From: Fictibacillus sp. FJAT-27399
GTDB taxonomy: Bacteria; Bacillota; Bacilli; Bacillales; Fictibacillaceae
Assembly (NCBI RefSeq): GCF_001510655.1
Contig: NZ_LMVC01000002.1
Coordinates: forward strand, 1,594,388 to 1,658,387
DNA: 64,000 nucleotides
Reading direction: 5' to 3'
Shown here: in pieces, positions 15,556-29,088 of the stretch
How positions within the stretch are numbered: the first letter of the stretch is position 1
Layout: each line of letters begins with the position of its first letter
Notes under the pieces: generated by a model
What the model was told of the DNA's origin: nothing
Databases searched by the model: none
What the model saw: the letters and a program-made list of their open reading frames with translations, nothing else
Position numbers and translations under genes: made by a program

Positions 15556-15773
15556 TACTCCCTTCTTTTGTTTCGTTTATAATACTCTATGTGAAGATAA
15601 ATTAAAATATTCAGAATAATCTATTTTGTCTGATTTTAAGCGTTTTTGCTTGCTTCTGCCTTTTAGAACAGGTTTTTTTATAGAATTCCTGCTTTTTTCT
15701 CAAAATTCAACAAAAACAATATAAAATCTTCATAAAATAAGCAAAATCTTTTCTTTTCTCCACAGCAACAAGC

Positions 15774-16103
15774 TTAGTCATGGCTCGCATGATGTATGGC
15801 CTGTTTAAGCAGATCAATGACATGTTCATCGTCCATGGAATAAAACAGGGTGGTCCCTGAACGGCGAAACTTTACAAGACGCAAGTTCTTTAAAAATCTT
15901 AATTGATGGGAAACCGTAGATTGCAAAAGAGACAAAGCCTCTGTTATTTCATTCACACTGCATTCTTTTTGAGAAAGCAGATGCAGAATCCGTATCCTGG
16001 TAGGGTCAGAAAGCGCTTTGAACGTCTGTGAGACAATAAACAGCGTTTCTTCATCTAACTGAACGTATTCTTCATTATTATAGTCAGGTTTTGAATCCAT
16101 CAA
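15774..16103 (-). CDS. czrA: ArsR/SmtB family metal-responsive repressor (CzrA-like)
   Basis: A 109-residue winged-helix repressor. Recognition helix region is [20 protein letters not shown], followed by the wing [12 protein letters not shown]. The C-terminal helix carries the alpha-5 zinc-site pattern DDEH...HHASHD (Asp, His, His, His at the usual spacing), as in CzrA/SmtB sensors of Zn, Co or Ni. The cysteines of the alpha-3N type are not at the N terminus. CzrA normally represses cadA/czcD; no metal efflux gene is present nearby, so targets must be elsewhere or regulation concerns the downstream FNT region. Symbol is by similarity. Confidence 0.78.
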   Translation of the reverse strand: MMDSKPDYNNEEYVQLDEETLFIVSQTFKALSDPTRIRILHLLSQKECSVNEITEALSLLQSTVSHQLRFLKNLRLVKFRRSGTTLFYSMDDEHVIDLLKQAIHHASHD

Positions 16104-16156
16104 AATCCCCCCTTTACACTCATGTATTCGATCATACCCAATGAAAGCTGAATTGG

Positions 16157-16531
16157 TTAAAAGATTGAAAACGAACGTATAAAAGAAATGCCGCCGAAGC
16201 TGTAGGCTACGGTAATCCTTTTTAAAGGCACCTCGTAAAAAATACGTATATACTTTTCTTCCCCCGAATGAATTGTCTGCTTTTTTAACGGTATAAATTT
16301 ATCAGTTGCCAGAAAAGAAGCTTCGGCAGGAACCTCATTGTTATTCACATACAAGGCATCTACCTTCAATGAAAGCCAGCCTTCGTTCTTTACTTCAATC
16401 CATGTTTCATTGGCTGATTTCTTATGTCCACCCAACACGGAAAGCGGAGGATTCAGGCTTATAAAAAAATAGATGGCTGCCATGGTCATGACTACTATGG
16501 CAATCAGCTTGTTTTGATATTTCTTTTTCAT
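16157..16531 (-). CDS. Hypothetical membrane-anchored protein
   Basis: A 124-residue protein with one N-terminal membrane helix (about residues 8-27, [19 protein letters not shown]) and an extracytoplasmic beta-rich domain of about 95 residues. Lys-rich start, no cysteine lipobox. It ends 53 nt before the ArsR gene on the same strand and may be cotranscribed with it. No family recognised; function unknown. Confidence 0.65.
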   Translation of the reverse strand: MKKKYQNKLIAIVVMTMAAIYFFISLNPPLSVLGGHKKSANETWIEVKNEGWLSLKVDALYVNNNEVPAEASFLATDKFIPLKKQTIHSGEEKYIRIFYEVPLKRITVAYSFGGISFIRSFSIF

Positions 16532-16668
16532 ATTTCACCACCCGGCTGCTTAGGTTGCCTGCTGTTATTCTCTCTCTATTCTCCCCTCTGTATCATTAAC
16601 CAACATTTTTTATGACAGCTGCTTAGACAGGGCAGCGGAGTGGAAACAATAGAAAGGAAGGAAAACAT

Positions 16669-16716
16669 ATGCAAAATAGTAAGAAATTTTTTGTTTCTCT
16701 GCTATGCTTTATGTAA
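16669..16716 (+). CDS. Possible 15-codon leader peptide ORF
   Basis: ATG follows AAGGAAGGAAAAC closely and opens a 15-codon frame rich in Phe and Leu that ends 23 nt before the SGNH hydrolase gene. The good RBS and position suit a leader peptide, but the size makes chance likely. Confidence 0.25.
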   Translation: MQNSKKFFVSLLCFM

Positions 16717-16739
16717 TTAGTATTTGAAAGGATGGTCTT

Positions 16740-17555
16740 GTGAGAAAAAAAGGTCTGTCTCTCATCACAGCTCTTTCCATCTTATCAGCTTTTTTATGGC
16801 TTGCGGGACTTGCCTGGGTCATACAGGACCAGTTTTTTTCAGCTGGCGGCCAGCGGATGGATACCGTTAAACCAGACAGCGGTAAAACTACCAGCGATTC
16901 AGCGGATGGAATGGGCAGGAACTTACGCATTGCAGCATTAGGCGATTCCTTGACAAGGGGCACTGGCGACCCTGACGGCAAGGGCTACATCGGTTACTTG
17001 AAAGAAGAATTAGCAAAGAAAACAAAAAAAGAGATTGAGCTTTCCAATTCCGCTATAAAAGGGCAAACCTCAAAAGAGCTTCTTGACCAGATCAGCCAGC
17101 AGCAGATCAAACGCCAGATTAAAAACGCTGATGTCATCCTGCTTACAATTGGAGGCAACGATTTATTCCGCGGCGGACAAGCTCTTCAGCAGCTAAATTC
17201 ACAGAGCATCAATAAAACAGAGGAAGCTTACCTTAACAACCTGAAAGAACTATACAAGGAAATTCGTTCGCTAAACAAGACTGGGACCATCTATCATGTA
17301 GGGCTCTACAACCCATTCAGCGATATGGAGGACTCCAAGAAAACGTCAAGCATCGTCCGGAAATGGAACTTTGATTCCGCTAACGCTGCGGCTGCTTATC
17401 CCAATATTATTTATGTCCCCACCTTTGATCTTTTTGAACTTAATGTGAATGACTATCTTTTCAGTGACCATTTTCATCCGAATAAAGAAGGCTATCAATT
17501 AATCGGAGAGCGCACTGCTTCCCTCATTCATTTCAGCGAGGAGGAAAAGAAATGA
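16740..17555 (+). CDS. SGNH/GDSL-family lipase/acylhydrolase, membrane-anchored
   Basis: The 271-residue protein has an N-terminal signal anchor (about residues 7-28), a low-complexity linker, then an SGNH hydrolase domain: block I LRIAALGDSLTRG (Ser70), the SAIKG glycine block, block III TIGGND (Asn) and block V DHFHPN (Asp, His). It should hydrolyse an ester outside the membrane. GTG start with GAAAGGATGG upstream. Its stop overlaps the ABC ATPase start (ATGA), so the three genes form one translationally coupled operon; the hydrolase may process what the transporter moves, which is inference. Confidence 0.87.
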   Translation: MRKKGLSLITALSILSAFLWLAGLAWVIQDQFFSAGGQRMDTVKPDSGKTTSDSADGMGRNLRIAALGDSLTRGTGDPDGKGYIGYLKEELAKKTKKEIELSNSAIKGQTSKELLDQISQQQIKRQIKNADVILLTIGGNDLFRGGQALQQLNSQSINKTEEAYLNNLKELYKEIRSLNKTGTIYHVGLYNPFSDMEDSKKTSSIVRKWNFDSANAAAAYPNIIYVPTFDLFELNVNDYLFSDHFHPNKEGYQLIGERTASLIHFSEEEKK

Positions 17556-18463
17556 GCGAATCACCTGCCCTTTCCGTTAGCAACCTTCGGAAAACCATCG
17601 GCAAAAAAGAAATTATCAAAGGACTTTCCTTTGAATTATATCCCGGTGAAGTCTTTGGCTTTCTTGGACCGAACGGGGCCGGAAAAACAACTACGATCCG
17701 TATGCTTGTCGGGCTGATCAAGCCCACATCAGGATCGATTTATATCGGTGGAAAGAACGTTCAGACCCAGTTCGGGGAAGCGATGAAAGACTTGGGCTGC
17801 ATTGTTGAAAACCCTGAGCTTTATCCTTATTTAACAGGCTGGGAAAATCTTGAACATTTTGCCCGTATGGATTCCTCCATCCACGAGAGCCGGCTTCAAG
17901 AAGTCGTCGAACTCGTAGATATGGGCAAAAGGATAAATGATAGAGTGAGTACCTATTCTTTGGGTATGAGGCAGCGTCTCGGAATTGCCCAAGCCCTGCT
18001 TGGCAACCCAAAACTGCTTATACTTGATGAACCGACCAACGGGCTTGATCCTGCTGGAATCCGTGAAATGAGAGAGTTCATCCGCTTCCTGGCTGAAAAG
18101 GAGAAATTATGCGTGATGGTTTCCTCCCACCTGCTTAGCGAAATTCAACTGATGTGTGACCGTGTAGCCATAATCTCGAAAGGCAGCATCATCAGGATCG
18201 ACACAGTAGAATCATTACTGGCTGAACAGGAACGGGTTGTATGGAGTGCAGTACCGCTGGATAAAGCGAAGCTTCTGCTTGAAGAAGTTACAACTGTGAC
18301 AGAATCAGACGGCAGGCTTATCACCTTATACGATGAGAATCAAATAGGAAACTGGAACAGGATACTTGTTAACGCCGGGATTGAAGTAAAAGAAATGAAA
18401 ACGAAACTCCCTGCCCTTGAAGATCTTTTCTTAGAACTTACAGGAGGAGAGCATATTGACTAA
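17552..18463 (+). CDS. ABC transporter ATP-binding protein (ABC-2 exporter type)
   Basis: 303 residues with Walker A GPNGAGKTT, signature YSLGMRQRLG, Walker B LLILDEPTNGLDP and switch His in VSSHLL. The C-terminal roughly 80 residues after the nucleotide-binding domain form the extra domain seen in BcrA/YhaQ-type exporters. It overlaps the hydrolase by 4 nt and the permease by 8 nt. The partner is the following ABC-2 permease. The cargo is unknown; related systems handle peptide antibiotics or lipids. Confidence 0.92.
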   Translation: MSESPALSVSNLRKTIGKKEIIKGLSFELYPGEVFGFLGPNGAGKTTTIRMLVGLIKPTSGSIYIGGKNVQTQFGEAMKDLGCIVENPELYPYLTGWENLEHFARMDSSIHESRLQEVVELVDMGKRINDRVSTYSLGMRQRLGIAQALLGNPKLLILDEPTNGLDPAGIREMREFIRFLAEKEKLCVMVSSHLLSEIQLMCDRVAIISKGSIIRIDTVESLLAEQERVVWSAVPLDKAKLLLEEVTTVTESDGRLITLYDENQIGNWNRILVNAGIEVKEMKTKLPALEDLFLELTGGEHID

Positions 18464-19436
18464 ACTTGTTCATAATGAATTGCTGAAGCTGTTCAGAAAA
18501 AAGCGGCTGTTTGTCATCATCCTGATTATTGCTGCCCTCGTCCCCCTTTTTACTTATGCTCAATACCAGCAGGCAAAGACCACTCAGGAGAAGCTTGGGA
18601 ATGCAGATTGGCGTACGAAGCTCCAGCAGGAGATTGTTGACACACAGAACCGTCTAAGTTCAAGCCGGCTACAGGATGACTGGAGAAAATATTTAAAAAT
18701 TCGTTTGGCCCAGCAGCAATATTATCTCGATCATGATGTTAATCCCCAGGCTCCAGGTGCTCCAACGTTCATGAGAGTTTTCGTTGAAAATTCAATCACT
18801 CTGCTTCTTCCGCTTCTTGTTATGGTGGCTGCAGCAGATCTTGTTTCCTCTGAAGCAAGCGGGGGAACCATCAAGCTCCTTCTCACCCGGCCGGTGAAAC
18901 GGTGGAAAATTTTACTGAGCAAATATATAGCGCTCCTATTATCAGTATCGCTTATTGTAACAGCAGTGGCCTTTCTTTCTTACACTATATCAGGTTTAGT
19001 CTTTGGCTATGGAGGATGGGACATGCCTCTTTTGACCGGATTCAGTCCAAAGGGTGAAGAACTGCTGACAAACAACGTTCATCTCATTCCTCAATGGCAA
19101 TATGTTTTGATGGAATTCGGTCTGGTATGGTATGTATGCTTTGTTGTTGGAACATTAACCTTTATGCTTTCTGTACTGCTGAGGAGTACTGCTGCAGTTA
19201 TGGGAATCATGCTGGCGGCATTGATCGCCGGTGCTATTCTTTCCAATATGGTATCTTCATGGGAAAGCGCTAAATATCTATTCATGGTGAATTTAGCCCT
19301 GACTAATTATATCAGCGGCATGGCTACTCCGATTGAAGGAATGTCCCTCGGCTTTTCGTTAAGTGTACTATTGGCTTGGGCTGCAGGCGGCCTCATAGTC
19401 GCCTTCGCTGTCTTTACGAAAAGGGATGTATATTAA
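18456..19436 (+). CDS. ABC-2 type permease
   Basis: 326 residues: an N-terminal helix (residues 16-34), a long extracytoplasmic loop with basic and Gln-rich sequence, then five hydrophobic helices, with GGTIKLLLTRPVKRWKILLSKY, the cytoplasmic coupling stretch typical of ABC-2 permeases, near residue 135. TTG start overlapping the ATPase gene, behind AGGAGG. With the ATPase it should form a dimeric exporter. The last gene of the operon, followed by a bidirectional terminator. Confidence 0.88.
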   Translation: MTKLVHNELLKLFRKKRLFVIILIIAALVPLFTYAQYQQAKTTQEKLGNADWRTKLQQEIVDTQNRLSSSRLQDDWRKYLKIRLAQQQYYLDHDVNPQAPGAPTFMRVFVENSITLLLPLLVMVAAADLVSSEASGGTIKLLLTRPVKRWKILLSKYIALLLSVSLIVTAVAFLSYTISGLVFGYGGWDMPLLTGFSPKGEELLTNNVHLIPQWQYVLMEFGLVWYVCFVVGTLTFMLSVLLRSTAAVMGIMLAALIAGAILSNMVSSWESAKYLFMVNLALTNYISGMATPIEGMSLGFSLSVLLAWAAGGLIVAFAVFTKRDVY

Positions 19437-19466
19437 GATACGGGTGCCTGGCACCAGAAATAACAA

Positions 19467-19503
19467 AAAAAGCTGGAGCAGATAGTATCTGCTTCAGCTT
19501 TTT
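19467..19503. terminator. Bidirectional terminator between the exporter operon and terC
   Basis: AAAGCTGGAGCAGATA and TATCTGCTTCAGCTTT form a long stem flanked by A7 and T6, serving both converging genes. Confidence 0.9.
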
Positions 19504-19510
19504 TATAGAC

Positions 19511-20200
19511 TTAAACTCCGCGTTCTTGTGTATTCTTTTGGTTGGCGCCAGAACGTTTTTTCGCTAATCCAATTAGAACGACAGCGGCAATGATAAGAAT
19601 TTCAAATCCATATTTAATGAACGGATTGCTGAAATATTCTTTGAGGAACGGTTCCCCAACAATCATTTTAGCAGCAGTCCAAGCCAGGATTCCTGCACCG
19701 ATCGTAATAATAAACGGAAACTTGTTGATGAGTTTCAAGAACAGTGTACTTCCCCATACAACGATAGGAACAGAAATAAGTAATCCAAGGACTACCAGCA
19801 GGAAATCACCATGAGCAGCTCCTGCTACTGCAAGTACGTTATCGAGACCCATTACTGCATCTGCGATAATGATGGTTCTGATCGCCGCCCAGATGCTATC
19901 CTGAGCTTTAATATCATGATCCTTGTCTTCCGTCATAAGCTTATAGGCGATGTAAATCAGGATTAGTCCTCCTGAAAGGAGCAATCCTGGCACTTTAAGC
20001 AGCCAGACGACCGCCATCGTAGCCAGCGCACGAATAATCACCGCCCCAACCGTTCCCCAGATGATTACCTTTTTTTGCTGCTCTTTTTTCAAGTTTCTTG
20101 CTGCAAGTCCTATCACAATCGCATTGTCGCCTGCTAGCACCAGATCGATAATGACGATGGATAAGAGAGCAGAAAAGAATTCTGCCGTAAAAAAATCCAT
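19511..20200 (-). CDS. TerC family integral membrane protein (YjbE/YkoY-like)
   Basis: 229 residues, about seven membrane helices. TerC marks: IIDLVLAGDNAIVIGLA at the N terminus and IADAVMGLDNVLAVAG in the middle, each with the conserved Asp-Asn pair in the membrane. TerC proteins of Bacillus take part in manganese export and metalation of secreted enzymes. ATG after GAGGAGG. I looked upstream for a yybP-ykoY manganese riboswitch and found no convincing one. Monocistronic. Confidence 0.88.
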   Translation of the reverse strand: MDFFTAEFFSALLSIVIIDLVLAGDNAIVIGLAARNLKKEQQKKVIIWGTVGAVIIRALATMAVVWLLKVPGLLLSGGLILIYIAYKLMTEDKDHDIKAQDSIWAAIRTIIIADAVMGLDNVLAVAGAAHGDFLLVVLGLLISVPIVVWGSTLFLKLINKFPFIITIGAGILAWTAAKMIVGEPFLKEYFSNPFIKYGFEILIIAAVVLIGLAKKRSGANQKNTQERGV

Positions 20201-20440
20201 TAGTTAATTTCCTCCTCAACATCTTGCTGTAAAAATGAAACATTATGATAGCGTTTGATCCTTTACTTCCCCATATCATTTCTTAAAAAGCTTGGAGCAT
20301 GCAAGAAAAATTGCTTTGTCTTAAGTTATACGGATAACAAGGAAGAAGGTTTCAATCATTTTGAAATTTATATCATGAAAGCAGTCTCTATTGCTTTTAC
20401 AAGGGGAATACTGGATGTAACGGCTAAAAAGGAGTTAGTT

Positions 20441-21262
20441 ATGATCGTATTTTTAAAAGAACTTAAACTTCGTTTTTTTGAAGACAAAGTGTTTGATCTT
20501 TCTGCACAGCTTGCTTACTATTTCTTGGTGTCACTCTTTCCTTTTTCATTTTTAATCTTCACCATTTTAGGGTTCCTTCCCATTTCATCCGGTTCAGTGC
20601 TTGAGATTATTCGCCCGTTCGCTCCAGTACAGGCCTTTAACTTGCTGGAATATAATTTGATTTCCGTTCTTGATCAGAACAGGAGCGATATTTTCTCTAT
20701 CAGTATTGTTATCACCATCTGGCTGTCTTCCATCGGAATTCTTGCCATTATCCGTGTGTTTAACCAAGCGTATCACGTGATCGAGAACCGGCCTTTCATC
20801 CGGGAACTCTTTCTTGGCATCTTATTGACTTTAGGTCTCGTATTTGCCATCGTCTCTACCTTGCTATTGCCTGTATTCGGCAATTCGGTCGGTACTTTTC
20901 TGGCGAACAGGCTTGGCTATGGCCATCCGGCATTCCACCTATGGAATACGACCCGCTGGACGTTGAGCTTCGGTATTCTGATGGTGATGTTTGTTTCACT
21001 GTACCTGATTGCTCCGAATATTCGCTTGAAGCTGAAACAGGTCTTGCCCGGAGCCTTCTTCTCTACGATTGGATGGCAGCTGATCTCCATTGGCTTTTCC
21101 TATTATGTAACACTTTTCGATTACCGGCAGATCTACGGTAATCTTGGCGCATTGCTCACCCTTATGATCTGGTTCTATCTCTCTGCGATGATTCTGATTA
21201 TTGGCGGACAAATCAACGCTGCCTTGCTGACAATTCATAAGAGAAAAGCAGAACAGATATAA
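20441..21262 (+). CDS. YihY/virulence factor BrkB family membrane protein
   Basis: 273 residues from ATG 20441, which follows AAAGGAG by 6 nt; the longer frame from 20255 has no RBS and an unlikely 62-residue addition. Family marks: DLSAQLAYYFLVSLFPF at the N terminus, a middle piece FNQAYHVIENRPFIR, and YGNLGALLTLMIWFYLSAMILIIGGQINA near the end. Six membrane helices. Once called RNase BN, but the family has no proven enzyme activity; it may be a transporter. Confidence 0.87.
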   Translation: MIVFLKELKLRFFEDKVFDLSAQLAYYFLVSLFPFSFLIFTILGFLPISSGSVLEIIRPFAPVQAFNLLEYNLISVLDQNRSDIFSISIVITIWLSSIGILAIIRVFNQAYHVIENRPFIRELFLGILLTLGLVFAIVSTLLLPVFGNSVGTFLANRLGYGHPAFHLWNTTRWTLSFGILMVMFVSLYLIAPNIRLKLKQVLPGAFFSTIGWQLISIGFSYYVTLFDYRQIYGNLGALLTLMIWFYLSAMILIIGGQINAALLTIHKRKAEQI

Positions 21263-21364
21263 TTTTCTGTCGAAAGGCTAGAACAGGATTGACTTTTTCA
21301 CCGTTCCATATAATGATTTAAGATATAGATTAAAGTTACTTTACATAGAGGATGATGGCCTGAA

Positions 21365-22396
21365 ATGTCGTTAAAGAATTTAATTATTATTGGGTTAGTG
21401 CTGGCTGTGGTTATTTTTCTGATCCCTTACAGCATTCCTTTAATATTAGCCCTTGTAACCGCTCTTGTGCTGGAGCCTGCAATTAAGCTTTTCATAAAGA
21501 ATTTTAAAATGAAACGGTTATTGTCTGTTACAGTCGTGTTTATTTTATTTCTAGCAGGATTTGGACTTCTCTCCTATTGGCTGACTACAACATTGGTGGT
21601 TCAGACGATTGAATTCCTGTCACTTGTTCCTTCTTATGCTGTAAAAGTGTTCGGCCTTATTGAAAAAGATTTATATAAAGCAGAAAAACTTTATGCTTCA
21701 CTTCCTCCTGAAGTTATTTCAACGATACAGAATGCCTTGATGGGCTTTAAGACGTTTGCTGGAAGTTTCGCGACCAAGCTGACGAATGGAATCATAGCGG
21801 TTATTGCTTCCATCCCTCAGCTGTTGATCTATCTCATCATTTATCTGGTCGCTGTGTTTTTGATTTCTCTTGATTTACCCCGGCTCTTCGCCAATTTTCT
21901 CAATCTGTTTACAACATCTGCAAGAGAAAAGGTCGAACTCGTTTTCACACAGCTTTCCAGAGCGACTGTAGGCTTCATCCGGGCTCAAATTATCCTTAGC
22001 TTTATCACGTACGTACTTGCCTTGATCGGCCTTTTAATCCTGGATGTGAAATATGCTGTACTTATCGCACTGTTTATCGTATTGGTTGATATTCTTCCTA
22101 TATTAGGGACAGGGTCGTTTATTGTTCCTTGGGCCGTCTATAACTTTGTGGTCAGCAACGATTTCCTGGCCATCGGTCTATTGATTATGTTTGCTGTACT
22201 GACAGTCATCCGGCGGATCATTGAACCCAAAATCCTTGGATCAAGCCTCGGCATTTCAGCATTGGCAGCATTGATCAGCCTTTATCTCGGCTTTCAGCTC
22301 CTGGGATTCGTCGGTCTGATCGTCGGCCCTGCACTTGTCATCATCTATGAAGCTCTACGGAGTGCTGGATTTGTTAAAATTAAAATCGATTTTTAA
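21365..22396 (+). CDS. AI-2E family transporter (YtvI-like)
   Basis: 343 residues with the PerM/AI-2E layout: two N-terminal helices, a soluble amphipathic region (about residues 95-150), and a C-terminal block with FIRAQIILSFITY, VDILPILGTGSFIVPWA and IEPKILGSSLGISALAALISLY. In sporulating Bacillus the closest named relative is YtvI; members act as antiporters or exporters, and the substrate here is not known. ATG with a weak RBS GGATGATGG. The gene follows yihY by 102 nt and may be cotranscribed. Confidence 0.85.
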   Translation: MSLKNLIIIGLVLAVVIFLIPYSIPLILALVTALVLEPAIKLFIKNFKMKRLLSVTVVFILFLAGFGLLSYWLTTTLVVQTIEFLSLVPSYAVKVFGLIEKDLYKAEKLYASLPPEVISTIQNALMGFKTFAGSFATKLTNGIIAVIASIPQLLIYLIIYLVAVFLISLDLPRLFANFLNLFTTSAREKVELVFTQLSRATVGFIRAQIILSFITYVLALIGLLILDVKYAVLIALFIVLVDILPILGTGSFIVPWAVYNFVVSNDFLAIGLLIMFAVLTVIRRIIEPKILGSSLGISALAALISLYLGFQLLGFVGLIVGPALVIIYEALRSAGFVKIKIDF

Positions 22397-22430
22397 ATCT
22401 CATCTTAAAACAGGTCCTATCATTCAGGAC

Positions 22431-22462
22431 AAAAGTACAAACTTTGGTTTGTACTTTTTTTA
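22431..22462 (+). terminator. Terminator of the AI-2E gene
   Basis: AAAGTACAAAC and GTTTGTACTTT form a stem with a short loop followed by T7. Confidence 0.88.
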
Positions 22463-22573
22463 TTTGTAGGTTAGAAATCCTATCATTTATGGGAATTATA
22501 GAACTAGATACAGAAAAAGGGACACGGGCAACGAATAACTATGTTTGCATGTCTTGTAGATGTTGGAGGAAAT

Positions 22574-23590
22574 ATGGCAACTGATGTAAAAGAACGCGAC
22601 TATTATTTTGATAATGCAAGATTTATTTTAATCTTATTGGTGGTGCTGGGTCATTTCATCTCCCCCATCAAAAGCCAAAATGACTTGCTCTATACCCTTT
22701 ATAACTTTATATATACGTTTCATATGCCAGCCTTTATCCTTATATCCGGCTTCTTTACAAAGGGTGTATTCAAGGATGGCTATTTGTCCAAGATTTTCAG
22801 AAAAGTTCTTGTTCCCTATGTTGTCTTTCAATTAATCTATTCATTCTTTTACTATGACTTATATGATAAAAGTGAAATGAAGCTTAATTTTTTCGACCCA
22901 CATTGGACGATGTGGTTTTTGTTAAGCCTAGTATTCTGGAACATCCTATTAAAGGTATTTGTAAAAATAAAGTATCCTTTAATCCTTGCGATCGGAATTG
23001 GAGTTGCTGTCGGTTATATTACAGAGATAGGAACATATTTAAGTTTATTGAGAACCTTTGTATTTTTTCCAGTGTTTCTGCTAGGTCATTATTTGACAAA
23101 AAGGGATTTCAAACAGATTTTAAAACCATCAATCCGGATCGCTTCCGGTATATTCATGGTCTTAATGTTCCTGGCTTATCATTTTTTCATCCCAGACCAT
23201 GCCAAAGACTGGCTTTTATCTTCTTCATCCTATGCGGAAATTCTCGGGCATAACGAATGGTACGGAGGATTTATCAGGCTTGGTCTCTATGCTGTTATGT
23301 TTCTTGCCACATTCAGTTTTTTGGCGATCATTCCAAAGCGAAGATTCTTTTTTACGGAATTTGGCGAAAGAACGTTATATATTTATTTACTGCATGGTTT
23401 CGTATTAAAATACTTATTTACAACAGATTTGTTCTCCTCCATAGAGAAGAACAACTATTATGTGATGCTTCTCGTTCTGGCCGTTATGATTACAATGTTC
23501 CTTGCCAGCAAGCCGGTCATAGCCCTCGCCCAGCCGCTCATTGAACTGCGCTGGACCAAGCTGAACCGTATGCTCAAAAAGGATGAGTGA
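22574..23590 (+). CDS. Acyltransferase 3 family membrane protein
   Basis: 338 residues from ATG 22574, right behind GGAGGAAAT. The family entry motif is clear: ERDYYFDNARFILILLVVLGHF with the catalytic-type His, then FHMPAFILISGFFTKG and a PYVVFQLIYSF helix. About ten membrane helices. Such proteins O-acylate surface polysaccharides or other exported glycans. No polysaccharide genes are adjacent, so the substrate cannot be named. Monocistronic, sharing a bidirectional terminator with hutG. Confidence 0.85.
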   Translation: MATDVKERDYYFDNARFILILLVVLGHFISPIKSQNDLLYTLYNFIYTFHMPAFILISGFFTKGVFKDGYLSKIFRKVLVPYVVFQLIYSFFYYDLYDKSEMKLNFFDPHWTMWFLLSLVFWNILLKVFVKIKYPLILAIGIGVAVGYITEIGTYLSLLRTFVFFPVFLLGHYLTKRDFKQILKPSIRIASGIFMVLMFLAYHFFIPDHAKDWLLSSSSYAEILGHNEWYGGFIRLGLYAVMFLATFSFLAIIPKRRFFFTEFGERTLYIYLLHGFVLKYLFTTDLFSSIEKNNYYVMLLVLAVMITMFLASKPVIALAQPLIELRWTKLNRMLKKDE

Positions 23591-23594
23591 TATT

Positions 23595-23631
23595 AAAAAA
23601 CCATCTCGGATTAAATTTCGAGATGGTTTTC
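23595..23631. terminator. Bidirectional terminator (acyltransferase gene / hut operon)
   Basis: AAAACCATCTCG and CGAGATGGTTTT form a 12-bp stem with A/T runs on both sides. Confidence 0.9.
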
Positions 23632-23634
23632 GTG

Positions 23635-27509
<3,875 letters not shown>

Positions 27510-27524
27510 GGTTATTTCCTCCTC

Positions 27525-29057
27525 TTAGCATTGCATTTCTTTTGAATTTTCGTTTGGGTGTTCTAGAAGTCCGTCCCATCGAACTTCTTTCAGCCAAGCA
27601 TTCATTCGTTCGATATCCGTGGCAAAAATTCTGTCAGACGTAATAGGAGGACAAACGGCAGAAGCCTGGTCATAGATATTGCGGGTTGCGGGTGCAAGGA
27701 GATCTATCCCTCTATAATAGACGGCTTGAAGAGCGCAGATCATTTCAATAGCAAATACTCTTCTTACATTGCCGATAATCTGGTAGGCATGCCGTGCCCC
27801 GATGGTCCCCATACTGACATGGTCCTCCTGATTCGCCGAGGAAGGAATAGAATCCACACTCGCAGGATGAGCAAGCGTTTTGTTCTCTGAGACCAATGAA
27901 GCCGCACAATATTGCATAATCATCGCTCCAGATTCAAGGCCTGGATTAGCGCTGAGGAATGCCGGCAGATCACTGAGTTGAGGATTGACCATCCGTTCGA
28001 TCCTCCTTTCTGAAATGTTGGCGAATTCGGCCATCGCAATGCTGAGAAAATCCATGGCAAGGGCAATCGGCTGGCCATGAAAATTGCCGCCTGAAATAAC
28101 CTTTCTTCCTTCATCAAAAATAAGGGGATTGTCTGTTGCTGCGTTAATTTCAATTTCCAGCTTCTCTTTTACATAGCCCAGTGCCTGCCAGGATGCACCA
28201 TGTACCTGAGGAATACAGCGGATAGAATAAGCATCCTGCACTCGTACTTCTCCTTGCCGCGTCGTCAGCCGGCTGCCTTCCAAGTAGGAAAGGATGCGTT
28301 CAGCTACTGCTGCTTGCTCTTTATAGCCGCGCGCCAGATGAATGTCTTTGTCAAAAGCGTCAGTGATAGCTGTTAAACCTTCCATTGTTAACGCAGCTAT
28401 GGCTTCTGACTGGCTGGCAAGCTGCTCTGCTTCTAAATAGGCTGCTACTCCCTGAGCTGTCATCGCCTGTGTGCCATTGATGAGGGCAAGGCCTTCTTTA
28501 GCCGTAAGTGTGAGCGGCAGGATTTCTTCCTGCAGCAGCGCTTCCATCGCACTCATTCGCTTTCCGCGGTACCATACTTCTCCTTCACCGATCAAAACAA
28601 GAGCCAGATGGGACAGCGGTGCAAGATCACCGCTTGCTCCCAAGGACCCTTGCTGAGGGATTACCGGATGGATCTGGCAGTTAACAAGTTTAATCAGCGT
28701 TTCTACAACAGCCGGCCTTACTCCCGAATATCCTTTTAATAGAGCGTTGGCACGCAAAACGACCATCAGGCGGCTTACGTTTTCAGGAAAAGGCTCTCCA
28801 ACTCCGCATGCATGGCTTCTTATTAAATTCAATTGCAGTTTCTCAGTATCCTCCGGAGCGATATAAACATCACTTAGCTTTCCGAAACCTGTCGTGATCC
28901 CATAGATGACTTTCCCTTTTGCAACAATATCTTCTACTGCTCTTCGGCTTTCTTTTACTCTTTTTAAACTTTCTTCACAGGCGATCACTCGTTCATTGGT
29001 ACTTAAGATGCTTTTTGCCTCTTCTAAAGTCAACGTATGTCCTGTCAGAACTACCAT
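27525..29057 (-). CDS. hutH: Histidine ammonia-lyase
   Basis: First step: L-histidine to trans-urocanate and ammonia. The 510-residue protein forms its MIO prosthetic group from Ala-Ser-Gly 141-143 in [14 protein letters not shown]. Other family marks are YGITTGFGK and [16 protein letters not shown] follows AAGGAG. It lies directly downstream of the HutP-controlled attenuator, so its expression and that of hutUIG depend on read-through. Confidence 0.97.
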   Translation of the reverse strand: MVVLTGHTLTLEEAKSILSTNERVIACEESLKRVKESRRAVEDIVAKGKVIYGITTGFGKLSDVYIAPEDTEKLQLNLIRSHACGVGEPFPENVSRLMVVLRANALLKGYSGVRPAVVETLIKLVNCQIHPVIPQQGSLGASGDLAPLSHLALVLIGEGEVWYRGKRMSAMEALLQEEILPLTLTAKEGLALINGTQAMTAQGVAAYLEAEQLASQSEAIAALTMEGLTAITDAFDKDIHLARGYKEQAAVAERILSYLEGSRLTTRQGEVRVQDAYSIRCIPQVHGASWQALGYVKEKLEIEINAATDNPLIFDEGRKVISGGNFHGQPIALAMDFLSIAMAEFANISERRIERMVNPQLSDLPAFLSANPGLESGAMIMQYCAASLVSENKTLAHPASVDSIPSSANQEDHVSMGTIGARHAYQIIGNVRRVFAIEMICALQAVYYRGIDLLAPATRNIYDQASAVCPPITSDRIFATDIERMNAWLKEVRWDGLLEHPNENSKEMQC

Positions 29058-29088
29058 GCGTCATCCTTCTCCTTTTTTTATAATGTAA

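Noticed and set aside
15187-15560. CRISPR-like array
   Set aside because: Only three diverged units with conserved cores and covarying stems; no identical repeats with unique spacers and no cas genes.
20201-20440. yybP-ykoY manganese riboswitch before the TerC gene
   Set aside because: The conserved GGGGAGUAG-type blocks were not found.
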